IMG/VR virus record: IMGVR_UViG_3300001750_000017
Coordinates: 1-33,534 of that record
Strand: one strand, 5' to 3'
DNA: 33,534 bases
Origin: a virus
The translations under genes were made by a program, and so were the position numbers. The notes beneath the pieces were generated by a model. It was given only the letters and a program-made list of their open reading frames with translations. It made no database searches and was not told the DNA's origin. Of the stretch, positions 6,061-12,331 are shown in pieces. Every line of letters begins with the position of its first letter. Positions within the stretch are counted from its first letter, which is position 1.

Positions 6061-6089
6061 ATTGTATTTAAAAAACCAACATTCCTCAA
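6061..6089 (-). promoter_or_regulatory. Promoter of the 5556-6020 gene
   Basis: On the minus strand TTGAGG (6089-6084) is followed after 17 bases by TACAAT (6066-6061), a good sigma-70 match, with transcription expected from about 6054. It does not carry the spacer motif shared by the three other control promoters. Confidence 0.7.
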
Positions 6090-6112
6090 CCCCGTCTGTA
6101 GCCATATAGTTA

Positions 6113-6141
6113 TTCCCAAACTAAGTGGCCATTGCTATACT
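6113..6141 (+). promoter_or_regulatory. Extended -10 promoter of the Cro-like operon
   Basis: TGC directly precedes TATACT (6136-6141), an extended -10 element; a weak -35 (TTCCCA, 6113-6118) lies 17 bases upstream. The expected start, near 6148, falls just before the palindrome at 6153-6173. Confidence 0.65.
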
Positions 6142-6152
6142 TAGCTTTCATT

Positions 6153-6173
6153 ATTACAACCAATGGTTGTAAT
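6153..6173. promoter_or_regulatory. Perfect 21-bp palindromic operator
   Basis: Arms ATTACAACCA and TGGTTGTAAT are perfectly complementary around a single central base. The site overlaps the predicted transcription start of the two-gene plus unit whose second gene encodes a helix-turn-helix regulator, which is the classic position for an autoregulated Cro-like operator. I saw no second full copy. Confidence 0.75.
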
Positions 6174-6198
6174 GTCAATTAATTTACCGGAGAAAATT

Positions 6199-6441
6199 AT
6201 GAAAATTAACACTGTTTGTGCTTACATCTACCCAGAAGGAAAAAGATTTAGAGTTGATTTAGAAGGCGCAGCCAAGTCAACCTTTCACTTCCCAACATTA
6301 GAAAATGCTCTAATTCATGTTAAAAACAATGTCAGTGAACCTTTAAAATTTATCGCATGCCCTCTCTCTGAAGAATTTATAGAGGATAAACCCGTCAAAG
6401 CTTCTAAACCCGGGAAGAAAGATGCCGAGAAGCAAAAATGA
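6199..6441 (+). CDS. Hypothetical protein coupled to the Cro-like gene, 80 aa
   Basis: Not recognised. It shows an N-terminal strand (INTVCAYIYPEG), a short alpha/beta body and a Lys-rich C-terminal tail (KPGKKDAEKQK). The frame is open from 6163 inside the operator palindrome, but only the ATG at 6199 has a ribosome site (CCGGAG). Its TGA overlaps the ATG of the helix-turn-helix gene (ATGA), so the two are translationally coupled and probably work together or share dosage. Confidence 0.78.
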   Translation: MKINTVCAYIYPEGKRFRVDLEGAAKSTFHFPTLENALIHVKNNVSEPLKFIACPLSEEFIEDKPVKASKPGKKDAEKQK

Positions 6442-6698
6442 AAAAAAAACTGAATCCCAACATACAAGAAGCTATTAGTATTTTTGGAACTCAGCAAAAG
6501 ATGGCTAATAAGCTCAATGTGTCTCAAACGGCAGTTTACAAATGGCTTTATTGCTTGCGCAAACCAAGTCCTGAGAATGCCGTTAAAATTCAAGTAATGA
6601 CTAATAGCAAAATAAAGGCTACAGATTTACTGCCTAGCTACCGTGATGATTTTTTTATATCAAAACTGAAATCTGTTTTCAGCTCAGAAATAGGATAG
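6438..6698 (+). CDS. YdaS/Cro-like helix-turn-helix regulator
   Basis: This is a small DNA-binding regulator of 86 residues. Residues about 10-50 match the YdaS/Cro-type fold: a helix ending in IFGTQQKMANKL, a turn (NVSQ), and a recognition helix (TAVYKWLYCL), followed by the typical KPSPENAVKI helix. The C-terminus (TDLLPSYRDDFF) resembles family members that end shortly after the fold. In other prophages such proteins act as Cro-type switches. The perfect palindrome at 6153-6173 in front of its operon is the obvious target. It is coupled to the 80-aa gene upstream. Confidence 0.85.
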   Translation: MKKKLNPNIQEAISIFGTQQKMANKLNVSQTAVYKWLYCLRKPSPENAVKIQVMTNSKIKATDLLPSYRDDFFISKLKSVFSSEIG

Positions 6699-6708
6699 TC
6701 ATTGAGGG

Positions 6709-6734
6709 TGGTGCATGGGAGGTTCCATGCACCA
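6709..6734 (+). terminator. Hairpin after the Cro-like gene (possible terminator)
   Basis: A 10-bp stem (TGGTGCATGG with CCATGCACCA) has a 6-base GAGGTT loop and lies 11 bases after the stop codon. It lacks a downstream T run, so it may protect the 3' end or slow polymerase rather than act as a classical terminator. Confidence 0.5.
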
Positions 6735-6932
6735 AGGTAGCATCCGTGCCATCCAAGAGGATCCTTTCCCCGCCTGAAATTATAATCAACTCCCCCTCAA
6801 AGGCAACCTATACTTCAATCAACCCAACTCAAAGCTCCCCTAGGGGATGAACCCCGCCACTCGTAGAATCAATTCTAAGAGCCTCTAAGGCGTCCAATCT
6901 ACAAACCCTTGTCTTTTATCATCTTGCCGGTT

Positions 6933-6953
6933 AAAAAGGCGTGAGCACCCCTT
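6933..6953 (-). terminator. Candidate terminator of the replication gene
   Basis: On the minus strand AAGGGGT, a short loop and ACGCCTT form an imperfect stem followed directly by TTTTT, about 30 bases beyond the stop of the replication gene. One mismatch in the stem makes it only a moderate candidate. Confidence 0.4.
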
Positions 6954-6981
6954 AGAGTCCAAATAAGGGCATGCTGAGCTC

Positions 6982-8091
6982 CTATCTTGGTGCGCTCTTC
7001 ACCATTTTCCTGGCTTCGGCAATTATCCTCTCAGTTTCTGCTGTTCGCTGAGGACGCCCCTCCATCTCCTCCAGCTCAAATTCTTTTACCGGGGCATAGA
7101 CAGGCGCTTTCTCATTTCTTCCACTTTCTGAACGCCAGTAGGCTTCATCGAGATTCACTGCATCCTCCCAGCGTTCTCGCTGTAGCCAGCGCACGGGATA
7201 AATCCACTCTGGCACAAAGGCGCCGTATTTTTGTTTAAGCCCGGCTTCTAGCACCTGAGCCTTGAGAGCTTTTAGCATGACAAGCGCTAACTCTTCGCTC
7301 GGATTTATTTTTTGATAAACCTGGCGGCATTTCGCTTTCTCTAATTTTTTAGGGTAAGCCTTCCACCAGGCCTCAAACCCCTCTTTCCAATTCGAACTCA
7401 TTCCCTTGTCCTCTTTATCTCCAAAAACCCGATTTGGGGGGTAAGTATTATTATTATTATATATAATATTATTATATATATTATTTATATATATATTATA
7501 TATATTACTTATAGCTTTTGCCCATCTTCTGTTCTTACGAATAAAAGGAAAACTTTGGTCATTCATTTTTTTTGTAAGTCTATGTTTTTCACCGAAAATA
7601 AAAATTCGAATAATTAAATAGAATCTGTACAGGTGTTTCTTCTTTATTTTCATAGCCTTGCGAGAGGCAAACTCGTACACGTCTGATAAAACTAAAGTTT
7701 TCTTGTTATTTAATTGTAGTTTTTCTTCTCGTGATAGCTCATTTTTTAGTCTGGGAACCGGTATTTTAGAGGTTTTTTTGCGTCCATACTGCACAATATA
7801 TGCATTTAGATTTAATATCTGCCCGTAATAATTCCCATTTTCAGAGTACATTATTATCATCCTGTACATACGAAGAACGTTCAATGCCTCCATTGTGTCC
7901 AGAGATTTGGAAGCGTCCAGGGGAAGTATTTTCTCCATCAAGATTTCTTTTTTCCATTCGAATCGACCTTCGCTATCAGAGAAGCAGAGAAGGTTGGTGA
8001 AAAATATTCGAAATGGATAGGCGAAAAGCTTCTCTAAATCCATTAAAGTCGGACTTTCAAAGACGCGCCCTTTTAGGCTGTAACACTCCAT
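6982..8091 (-). CDS. Replication initiator (lambda O / DnaT-like)
   Basis: Likely the phage replication initiator that melts the origin and recruits the host helicase. The N-terminal about 130 residues look like a winged-helix domain. The C-terminal part (last about 150 residues) carries the signature of phage replication proteins and DnaT-like domains: WWKAYPKK, then a helix, AFVPEWIYP, and WLQRERWED. Between them is an odd Asn/Tyr/Ile-rich linker encoded by a 62-base pure A/T tract. The frame opens at GTG 8127, but ATG 8091 has a perfect AAGGAG six bases upstream and is chosen (369 aa). It is divergent from the XRE repressor, as in lambdoid control regions. No helicase, primase or polymerase gene accompanies it. 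Confidence 0.78.
   Translation of the reverse strand: MECYSLKGRVFESPTLMDLEKLFAYPFRIFFTNLLCFSDSEGRFEWKKEILMEKILPLDASKSLDTMEALNVLRMYRMIIMYSENGNYYGQILNLNAYIVQYGRKKTSKIPVPRLKNELSREEKLQLNNKKTLVLSDVYEFASRKAMKIKKKHLYRFYLIIRIFIFGEKHRLTKKMNDQSFPFIRKNRRWAKAISNIYNIYINNIYNNIIYNNNNTYPPNRVFGDKEDKGMSSNWKEGFEAWWKAYPKKLEKAKCRQVYQKINPSEELALVMLKALKAQVLEAGLKQKYGAFVPEWIYPVRWLQRERWEDAVNLDEAYWRSESGRNEKAPVYAPVKEFELEEMEGRPQRTAETERIIAEARKMVKSAPR
7446..7507. other. Candidate DNA unwinding element (origin) inside the replication gene
   Basis: Sixty-two consecutive bases are only A or T, built from TAT/ATT and TATATA repeats, in the middle of the replication gene. Lambda and relatives place the origin inside the initiator gene beside an AT-rich region that melts. 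I did not find clear iterons next to it, so the origin call is inference. Confidence 0.5.
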
Positions 8092-8119
8092 GGCTTTCTC
8101 CTTAAGCGGAATAACAAAG

Positions 8120-8149
8120 GTTGACACTTCGTATCCATCCTATTACTAT
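8120..8149 (+). promoter_or_regulatory. Promoter of the XRE repressor gene (motif copy C)
   Basis: TTGACA (8121-8126), 17 bases, TACTAT (8144-8149). The 30 bases match motif copy B at 21 positions, including the spacer block GTATCCAT. Transcription should start near 8156, just before the repressor gene. Confidence 0.75.
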
Positions 8150-8164
8150 GTTTTTTTTTGTCAA
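8137..8164 (-). promoter_or_regulatory. Promoter of the replication gene, overlapping the repressor promoter
   Basis: On the minus strand TTGACA (8164-8159) is followed after 16 bases by TAGGAT (8142-8137). It overlaps the plus-strand repressor promoter so closely that one polymerase should exclude the other. Confidence 0.6.
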
Positions 8165-8181
8165 TACACAGGAGTTACTCA

Positions 8182-8535
8182 TTGAAAGATAAATTGACCA
8201 TGGGACAGAGGATTACGAAGGCGAGAAAAAACCTAGGGCTTACCCCTCTCGAGCTTGGAGTTGAGATTGGCGGCCTTACCAAGGCTACTATCATTAAGTG
8301 GGAGAGGGACATGGTTAGCCCTTCTGTTCCCAGCTTTATGGCGCTGTGTGATTTCCTGAAGTGCGATCCTCTTTGGTTATTCACAGGGGGTACGACTTTA
8401 AAAAAAGACAATAAAAATGTTCGCCTGAAAAAAGATGCAGCGGCTCAAATATTTGATATTCTTGCTGAACTTCAGAAATTATATACAAAGGCTGAGAGAT
8501 GTATGGAGAAAGTCTCACAACTAAAGAAGAAATAG
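8182..8535 (+). CDS. XRE-family (CI-like) repressor, TTG start
   Basis: This is a likely lysogeny-type repressor. Residues about 7-60 form an XRE/HTH_3 DNA-binding domain: GQRITKARKNLGLTPLELG, a turn, then TKATIIKWERD and the family-typical SVPSFMALCDFL and DPLWLFTGG. The C-terminal 45 residues are a charged helix suited to dimerisation. There is no LexA-type peptidase domain, so it would not be cleaved by RecA like lambda CI. The frame extends to 8158, but AGGAG at 8170-8174 fits a TTG start at 8182, and no ATG has a ribosome site. The rare start codon may keep its level low. It is divergent from the replication gene. Confidence 0.85.
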   Translation: MKDKLTMGQRITKARKNLGLTPLELGVEIGGLTKATIIKWERDMVSPSVPSFMALCDFLKCDPLWLFTGGTTLKKDNKNVRLKKDAAAQIFDILAELQKLYTKAERCMEKVSQLKKK

Positions 8536-8562
8536 TCTACATACATAGCGTTTTCTAGCTCG

Positions 8563-8568
8563 TATAAT
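8563..8568 (+). promoter_or_regulatory. Possible -10 box upstream of the recombination genes
   Basis: A perfect TATAAT lies between the repressor gene and the 58-aa gene. I see no good -35 at 16-18 bases, so it may be a weak or activator-dependent promoter for the 8598-10615 unit. Confidence 0.35.
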
Positions 8569-8597
8569 TACCATTCCATTTCTAAAGGAGGGAAGAC

Positions 8598-8774
8598 ATG
8601 GAATATTACGAGCATCCTAAAACACTTATGTCTGACATTGATGTCGAGCAGCGACATATTCTTAATATGTATTTTGGTTTTTATAGTGAAGCTGAGCAGC
8701 AAAGGTATGAAGATTATACCTGTCGCTGTCAGGATTTAAAAACCGAACCTTTACTTACCAATCCATTTATTTAA
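8598..8774 (+). CDS. Hypothetical small protein, 58 aa
   Basis: Not recognised. A strong AAAGGAGGG ribosome site precedes ATG 8598 and the gene ends in TAA just before the next ribosome site. The product is acidic and Tyr-rich, with two Cys in TCRCQ, and looks mostly helical. It heads the block with the recombination genes and may be a small accessory factor for them; that is only inference from position. Confidence 0.75.
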   Translation: MEYYEHPKTLMSDIDVEQRHILNMYFGFYSEAEQQRYEDYTCRCQDLKTEPLLTNPFI

Positions 8775-8787
8775 TAAGGATATTATT

Positions 8788-8931
8788 ATGGGTTTTATTT
8801 ACAAGTACCATCAGTCACGCTTTTCTTCTGACGGCAGGTTTTATTTAGTTGAGCCTAAGAAGAAAAATATTATACTGAGGTTTTTAAAAAGCATTTACCT
8901 GGTGTTAACAGTTACACCAACTTATTATTAA
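8788..8931 (+). CDS. Hypothetical small basic protein, 47 aa
   Basis: Not recognised. It begins with ATG 8788 after TAAGGA. The first half looks like a beta hairpin (MGFIYKYHQSRF, GRFYLVEPKKK) and the second half is hydrophobic (ILRFLKSIYLVLTV), which could be a membrane-associating helix. It lies between the 58-aa gene and the Sak4-like gene, whose AAAAAGGAG site follows immediately. The short length leaves some doubt. Confidence 0.62.
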   Translation: MGFIYKYHQSRFSSDGRFYLVEPKKKNIILRFLKSIYLVLTVTPTYY

Positions 8932-8945
8932 AAAGGAGATAAGTA

Positions 8946-9839
8946 ATGGCTTTACGGGGAAAAAACCCTGCAGAATTATGCGGGGAAAAAAGGGCTAAGA
9001 TATTATTGTATGGAGAACCTGGTGTAGGTAAGACTACTACGGCACTTAAATTTCCGGCTCCATACATAATCGACACTGAAAAAGGAGCTGAACACAAGGA
9101 TTACCTCGAGTTGCTAACAAAAAATAAGGGGGCTATTTTCCAGTCCTGTGATTACGATGACATAATGGATGAGGTGAAGTCTTTAACTTTTGAAAAGCAT
9201 CCGTTTAAAACTTTGGTGATTGATTCTATCACTCCAGTTTTTGAGGGACTCAAGAGAAGTTATGGCAAAGATGAAAAAATAGGAACTTTGTTTAGCAGGG
9301 ATAAGCATGCTGCTAATGGAGATTTAACTGACTTAGGTCTTCTTTTACTGCGCCTTGATATGAATATAATCATCACTTCCCATGCGAAAATGAAATATAA
9401 AATGATTGCCGATGATTATAGCGGGAAAAAAACCTTAGAAGCTATCGGTTTTTGCGGGATAGGGATTGAGACCTTAAGTTATATTTTTGATTTTGAAGCT
9501 GAGCTTCAATTTCGTGGTAAGAGGCATGTAGGGAATGTTTCTAAGACTAGGTTCAAAGAACCCTTCCCGGTTGGGAAAGATATCAGCTTAGAGTTTAAAG
9601 ATATTGCTGAAAAATATGGAGAAGAGATCCTTCTAAAAGAGTGCGAGAAAGCTATCCAGATATCCGAGGTAACCGGAAAAAAAATTCACGACTTAATTGT
9701 AGCCTTGAAAATATCAGCTGATAAAGTTCAAAGATGGCTTACTAAATTTGAAGTGGATAAACTTTCTTCTTTAACTGAAGAAAACGGACTCCAAATTATT
9801 GATGCTATATTTAAAAAGCATCCTGAACTAGCAAACTAA
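8946..9839 (+). CDS. Sak4-like RecA-fold recombination ATPase (AAA_24)
   Basis: This is a P-loop ATPase of 297 residues in the Sak4 group of phage recombinases, which promote annealing or strand exchange on single-stranded DNA. Walker A is GEPGVGKTT at residues 23-31. Walker B is the hydrophobic strand ending in VIDS (Asp93). A conserved TSHAKMK segment follows in the middle, typical of this family. The C-terminal about 80 residues are a helical extension. The start ATG follows AAAAAGGAG. The gene directly downstream encodes an SSB-like protein, matching the known Sak4-SSB pairing. It probably rescues broken or circularised phage DNA. Confidence 0.85.
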   Translation: MALRGKNPAELCGEKRAKILLYGEPGVGKTTTALKFPAPYIIDTEKGAEHKDYLELLTKNKGAIFQSCDYDDIMDEVKSLTFEKHPFKTLVIDSITPVFEGLKRSYGKDEKIGTLFSRDKHAANGDLTDLGLLLLRLDMNIIITSHAKMKYKMIADDYSGKKTLEAIGFCGIGIETLSYIFDFEAELQFRGKRHVGNVSKTRFKEPFPVGKDISLEFKDIAEKYGEEILLKECEKAIQISEVTGKKIHDLIVALKISADKVQRWLTKFEVDKLSSLTEENGLQIIDAIFKKHPELAN

Positions 9840-9849
9840 GGAGAAAATT

Positions 9850-10305
9850 ATGCAGTTCCCAAAATTTGATATTGACAAGATTGATTGTTCCGTCTCACCC
9901 ACATCCACTTTGCGTGATGGTACCTATAGTTTTACTGTTAAATCAGCGGCTGATCATATTTCCCAGTCCGGAAACCCTTGTATTAAACTTACACTTCAAT
10001 GCGAGGATGATGATGGAAATAGGGGCCTCGTGTTTGATTATCTGACTATGTCTGCATTATGGAAGTTTAAGCAATTAGCCATCTCTGTAGGGGATTCTTC
10101 TTTATGTGTTTCAGAAGGCCATATTGATCCGAGTTCTTTCCTTAATCAGCAGGGTATGGTTGAGATTGTTGTGCAAGCGTCAGAAGGATACGCGCCTTCC
10201 CCTAAAGTTAAATTCTATCGGCCCGGGGAAAAAGAAGTGGCTTTCTCTCCTTTATCACCAGTTGACAGTAATGGGTTTGATTTAGATAACCCTTTGGATA
10301 TTTAA
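9850..10305 (+). CDS. Single-strand DNA-binding-like protein (DUF669-like)
   Basis: A 151-residue beta-rich protein resembling the DUF669 group found next to phage Sak4-like ATPases and thought to be single-strand DNA-binding proteins. Visible features are an OB-fold-like strand pattern (GTYSFTVKSA, NPCIKLTLQCEDDDG, GMVEIVVQASEG) and an acidic C-terminal tip, DLDNPLDI. That tip resembles the acidic end with which bacterial SSB recruits partner proteins. The start ATG follows TAAGGAGAAA and lies 10 bases after the Sak4-like gene, so both are made together. Confidence 0.75.
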   Translation: MQFPKFDIDKIDCSVSPTSTLRDGTYSFTVKSAADHISQSGNPCIKLTLQCEDDDGNRGLVFDYLTMSALWKFKQLAISVGDSSLCVSEGHIDPSSFLNQQGMVEIVVQASEGYAPSPKVKFYRPGEKEVAFSPLSPVDSNGFDLDNPLDI

Positions 10306-10306
10306 A

Positions 10307-10615
10307 ATGCTAATCTTGACTCTGAAAGAAGAGATAAAGGTTCTTCTATATATGGGAGAGAGAATTTACTCTCTCTCTCTCTCTTATAATGGGGATGAAA
10401 AAGTTCAGTTTAAAATATTCGAGAAGTCTGGGGATTACTTTTTCTTTAAGGAAAAATTTATTTTAAATAAAAAAGATGCGGAACCCTATTGTTTTAAGGG
10501 CTGTGTGAAATTTTTCTACATAAGTTCAAAAACAAAGACTGTGGTTATGGGGTTTGAAGCCCCTCCGGATGTTCATATTATAAGAAGTAACTGCAAGAAA
10601 AAATTACACGTCTAG
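10307..10615 (+). CDS. Hypothetical beta-rich protein, 102 aa
   Basis: Not recognised. The predicted protein is beta-strand rich (KVQFKIFEK, DYFFFKEKFIL, CVKFFYISS, TVVMGFEAPP) with four Cys and a basic C-terminus. The ATG at 10307 lies two bases after the upstream stop with a poor ribosome site; the ATG at 10349 after AAAGG is an alternative. Near the N-terminus a run of eight CT units encodes Ser-Leu repeats. The stop overlaps that of the large terminase on the other strand. Confidence 0.68.
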   Translation: MLILTLKEEIKVLLYMGERIYSLSLSYNGDEKVQFKIFEKSGDYFFFKEKFILNKKDAEPYCFKGCVKFFYISSKTKTVVMGFEAPPDVHIIRSNCKKKLHV

Positions 10616-11937
10616 TAGGGGTCCCAATCTTTCATCTTTCTAACCCCTCCTGCAACAGTTTTAAGGCCATGCCAACCCAGGGCAAAGTACCGGAGCGCAT
10701 CGGCTCCATGCGAAGCCCAGTTGTGCACGGGAGCTGAATAAGTTTTTTTTGTGGGGTCGTACTGAGAGTGGTACTCCTTCAGACACTCCATTCCATAATC
10801 ACAATTTTCAGCGTCAATACGAAACCTTTGAAAAAGAGCCCTAACTGCCTCTATCCCGTCAATGATGTAAGCTTTCTTAACGGTCCTAAAATTTATTCCA
10901 CACCGAGCGGCATACTGTTTTCTGGTTAAGCCTGAACTTAATTCTTGCACCTCTATATCGTGAGGTGCGAAATGGATATCAAAATGAACTTTGTGTTTTT
11001 TTTTGAAATCATGCATGTATTTTGCATAGTGGTCCATGGGCTGCCTGCGGTTTTCATAATAAGAAACCAGCCTAATCTCCGACCCTTTCACCTGTATTAT
11101 CCAGATTGACGTAAAGTCATCTATCCCCAAATCCCAAGAGCTGTATGTTTTTAATTTAGGCTCTGGTTTAAATACCCCCACTCTTTGTTCGTCATAGGCT
11201 TTTTTAATTTGAGCTGCATAGTAAGCTCCCGGGAGGGCGGCTTCAAATGAGCAGTAGAATTCCTGCTGCACAATCTCCTCCGACATCCCACTGGCTCGTT
11301 CTTCATCTATTATTTCCTGTGTGACGACCGGTATGGTTTTGGCTGCGTCTCTGAATGTGTCTTCTACTGTCAGAACCCGAGTCAACCATTTTGGGTTGTT
11401 TTTATTCTGAGTCAGCAGCTTGTAAAAATGATTGTGTCCTCGAGGTGTCCCATTGAATATAGCCCACCCCCCATTCTCAGCTAAAATGGGACGCACGTAT
11501 TCCCATGCCAGTGGATTGTGGTGCTGAGTTTCTGAGCTTATGTAGCCTATGGGGTTGGTCCCCATGACACGGTCGTAATAATTAGTTCCACCAAACTTTA
11601 GGATGGAGCCATTTTTAAATGTTATTGAAAGCTTGGAGTTATTTGTCTTAGCGACTAGACGGTCAGGTATGTGGTCCAGGTATCTCATCCCGTTGCGGTC
11701 AATACCATCCCACATAACATCCCTGGCCTGGGTTGCCGTGGGAAACATATAAACATATGTTCCCACTCTCATCTGCGTTGCTGCTACAGCAAGATTAAGG
11801 AAGCACTTGTCTTTTCCCGCTCGACGGTGCTCCACAGTGACGATTCTCTTGTATCCTTTTACAAAGAAATCATGGAATAATGCTGACTGATAAGTGCGAG
11901 GTTCAAACCTGTGAGGAAGCTGAATAACGTTTGCCAT
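10612..11937 (-). CDS. Terminase large subunit (TerL)
   Basis: The ATP-driven DNA packaging motor and nuclease, 441 residues. The ATPase half has a Walker A-like loop HRRAGKDK (37-44), a Walker B strand GYISSE (131-136) in which Ser replaces the usual Asp, as is common in this TerL subgroup, and the coupling motif GTPRG (163-167). The nuclease half shows WDLG (Asp269), an Asp in APHD (Asp327) and HGADALRY (Asp413), the expected RNase H-like metal ligands. Start TAATG overlaps the holin stop. It is the last gene of the minus operon. Its length is normal to slightly short for podovirus TerL. Confidence 0.95.
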   Translation of the reverse strand: MANVIQLPHRFEPRTYQSALFHDFFVKGYKRIVTVEHRRAGKDKCFLNLAVAATQMRVGTYVYMFPTATQARDVMWDGIDRNGMRYLDHIPDRLVAKTNNSKLSITFKNGSILKFGGTNYYDRVMGTNPIGYISSETQHHNPLAWEYVRPILAENGGWAIFNGTPRGHNHFYKLLTQNKNNPKWLTRVLTVEDTFRDAAKTIPVVTQEIIDEERASGMSEEIVQQEFYCSFEAALPGAYYAAQIKKAYDEQRVGVFKPEPKLKTYSSWDLGIDDFTSIWIIQVKGSEIRLVSYYENRRQPMDHYAKYMHDFKKKHKVHFDIHFAPHDIEVQELSSGLTRKQYAARCGINFRTVKKAYIIDGIEAVRALFQRFRIDAENCDYGMECLKEYHSQYDPTKKTYSAPVHNWASHGADALRYFALGWHGLKTVAGGVRKMKDWDPY

Positions 11938-12329
11938 TATTTAGATTTTATCTTCATCTCTTTAAATGCGCTGAGAGCTCCAATACCAAGCAGAGCGCTA
12001 AGCAGGGTCATATGCTCCGTAGTGTTAATGTCGGGCATATGGAAGCCCCATGCCACAAGGAAAGGGCGGGCTACCCAGTCCTGAAGAAGCCCAAGGGCCG
12101 CTACCCACCCTAAGGTTGAGCGCCATCCATTGTCGTAGAACCCTCGAAATTTTGCGTTAACCTTGTTTATTTCAGCCTGCATGATATAGGGCTTCTGTTT
12201 AACCATCGCCATAAAGGCGTCGGCCTTAGCTCGCTCTTCGTCTGAAGTAACTAACTTGTCGGCAGCATTGCCAATAGCATCTACTGCATCAACAATCGGC
12301 TTGCTTAATATGTTTGAAAAAATACCCAT
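11937..12329 (-). CDS. Holin (3TM / GTA-type family)
   Basis: Probably the membrane protein that times lysis. The 130 residues have an amphipathic N-terminal helix (IFSNILSKPIVDAVD), the conserved TSDEERAKADAF segment, a Trp/Arg-flanked hydrophobic stretch (GWVAALGLLQDWVARPFLVAW) and a last hydrophobic helix (TLLSALLGIGALSAF) ending in Lys residues. This is the layout of the holin family associated with gene transfer agents and many podoviruses. The start ATG follows CAGGAG, and it sits between the endolysin and TerL genes, the expected lysis cassette. No spanin gene was found nearby. Confidence 0.82.
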   Translation of the reverse strand: MGIFSNILSKPIVDAVDAIGNAADKLVTSDEERAKADAFMAMVKQKPYIMQAEINKVNAKFRGFYDNGWRSTLGWVAALGLLQDWVARPFLVAWGFHMPDINTTEHMTLLSALLGIGALSAFKEMKIKSK

Positions 12330-12331
12330 TA

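Larger units (their letters stand above)
6699..6981. other. Convergent intergenic region with hairpins and palindromes
   Basis: These 283 bases separate the 3' ends of the Cro-like gene (plus) and the replication gene (minus). No convincing ORF is present. They hold a 10-bp hairpin (6709-6734), a perfect 12-bp palindrome (TCCCCTAGGGGA, 6836-6847), a short TAGAAT/ATTCTA dyad near 6876, and a T-run terminator candidate for the minus gene (6933-6953). It is the longest gene-free stretch of the window and a plausible place for a structured RNA or att-type site; neither is shown. Confidence 0.6.

Noticed and set aside
6840-6920. tRNA or tmRNA-like fold in the minus strand
   Set aside because: GGGGTTCATCCCC looks like a T arm, but the loop is too short and no acceptor or anticodon arms fit.
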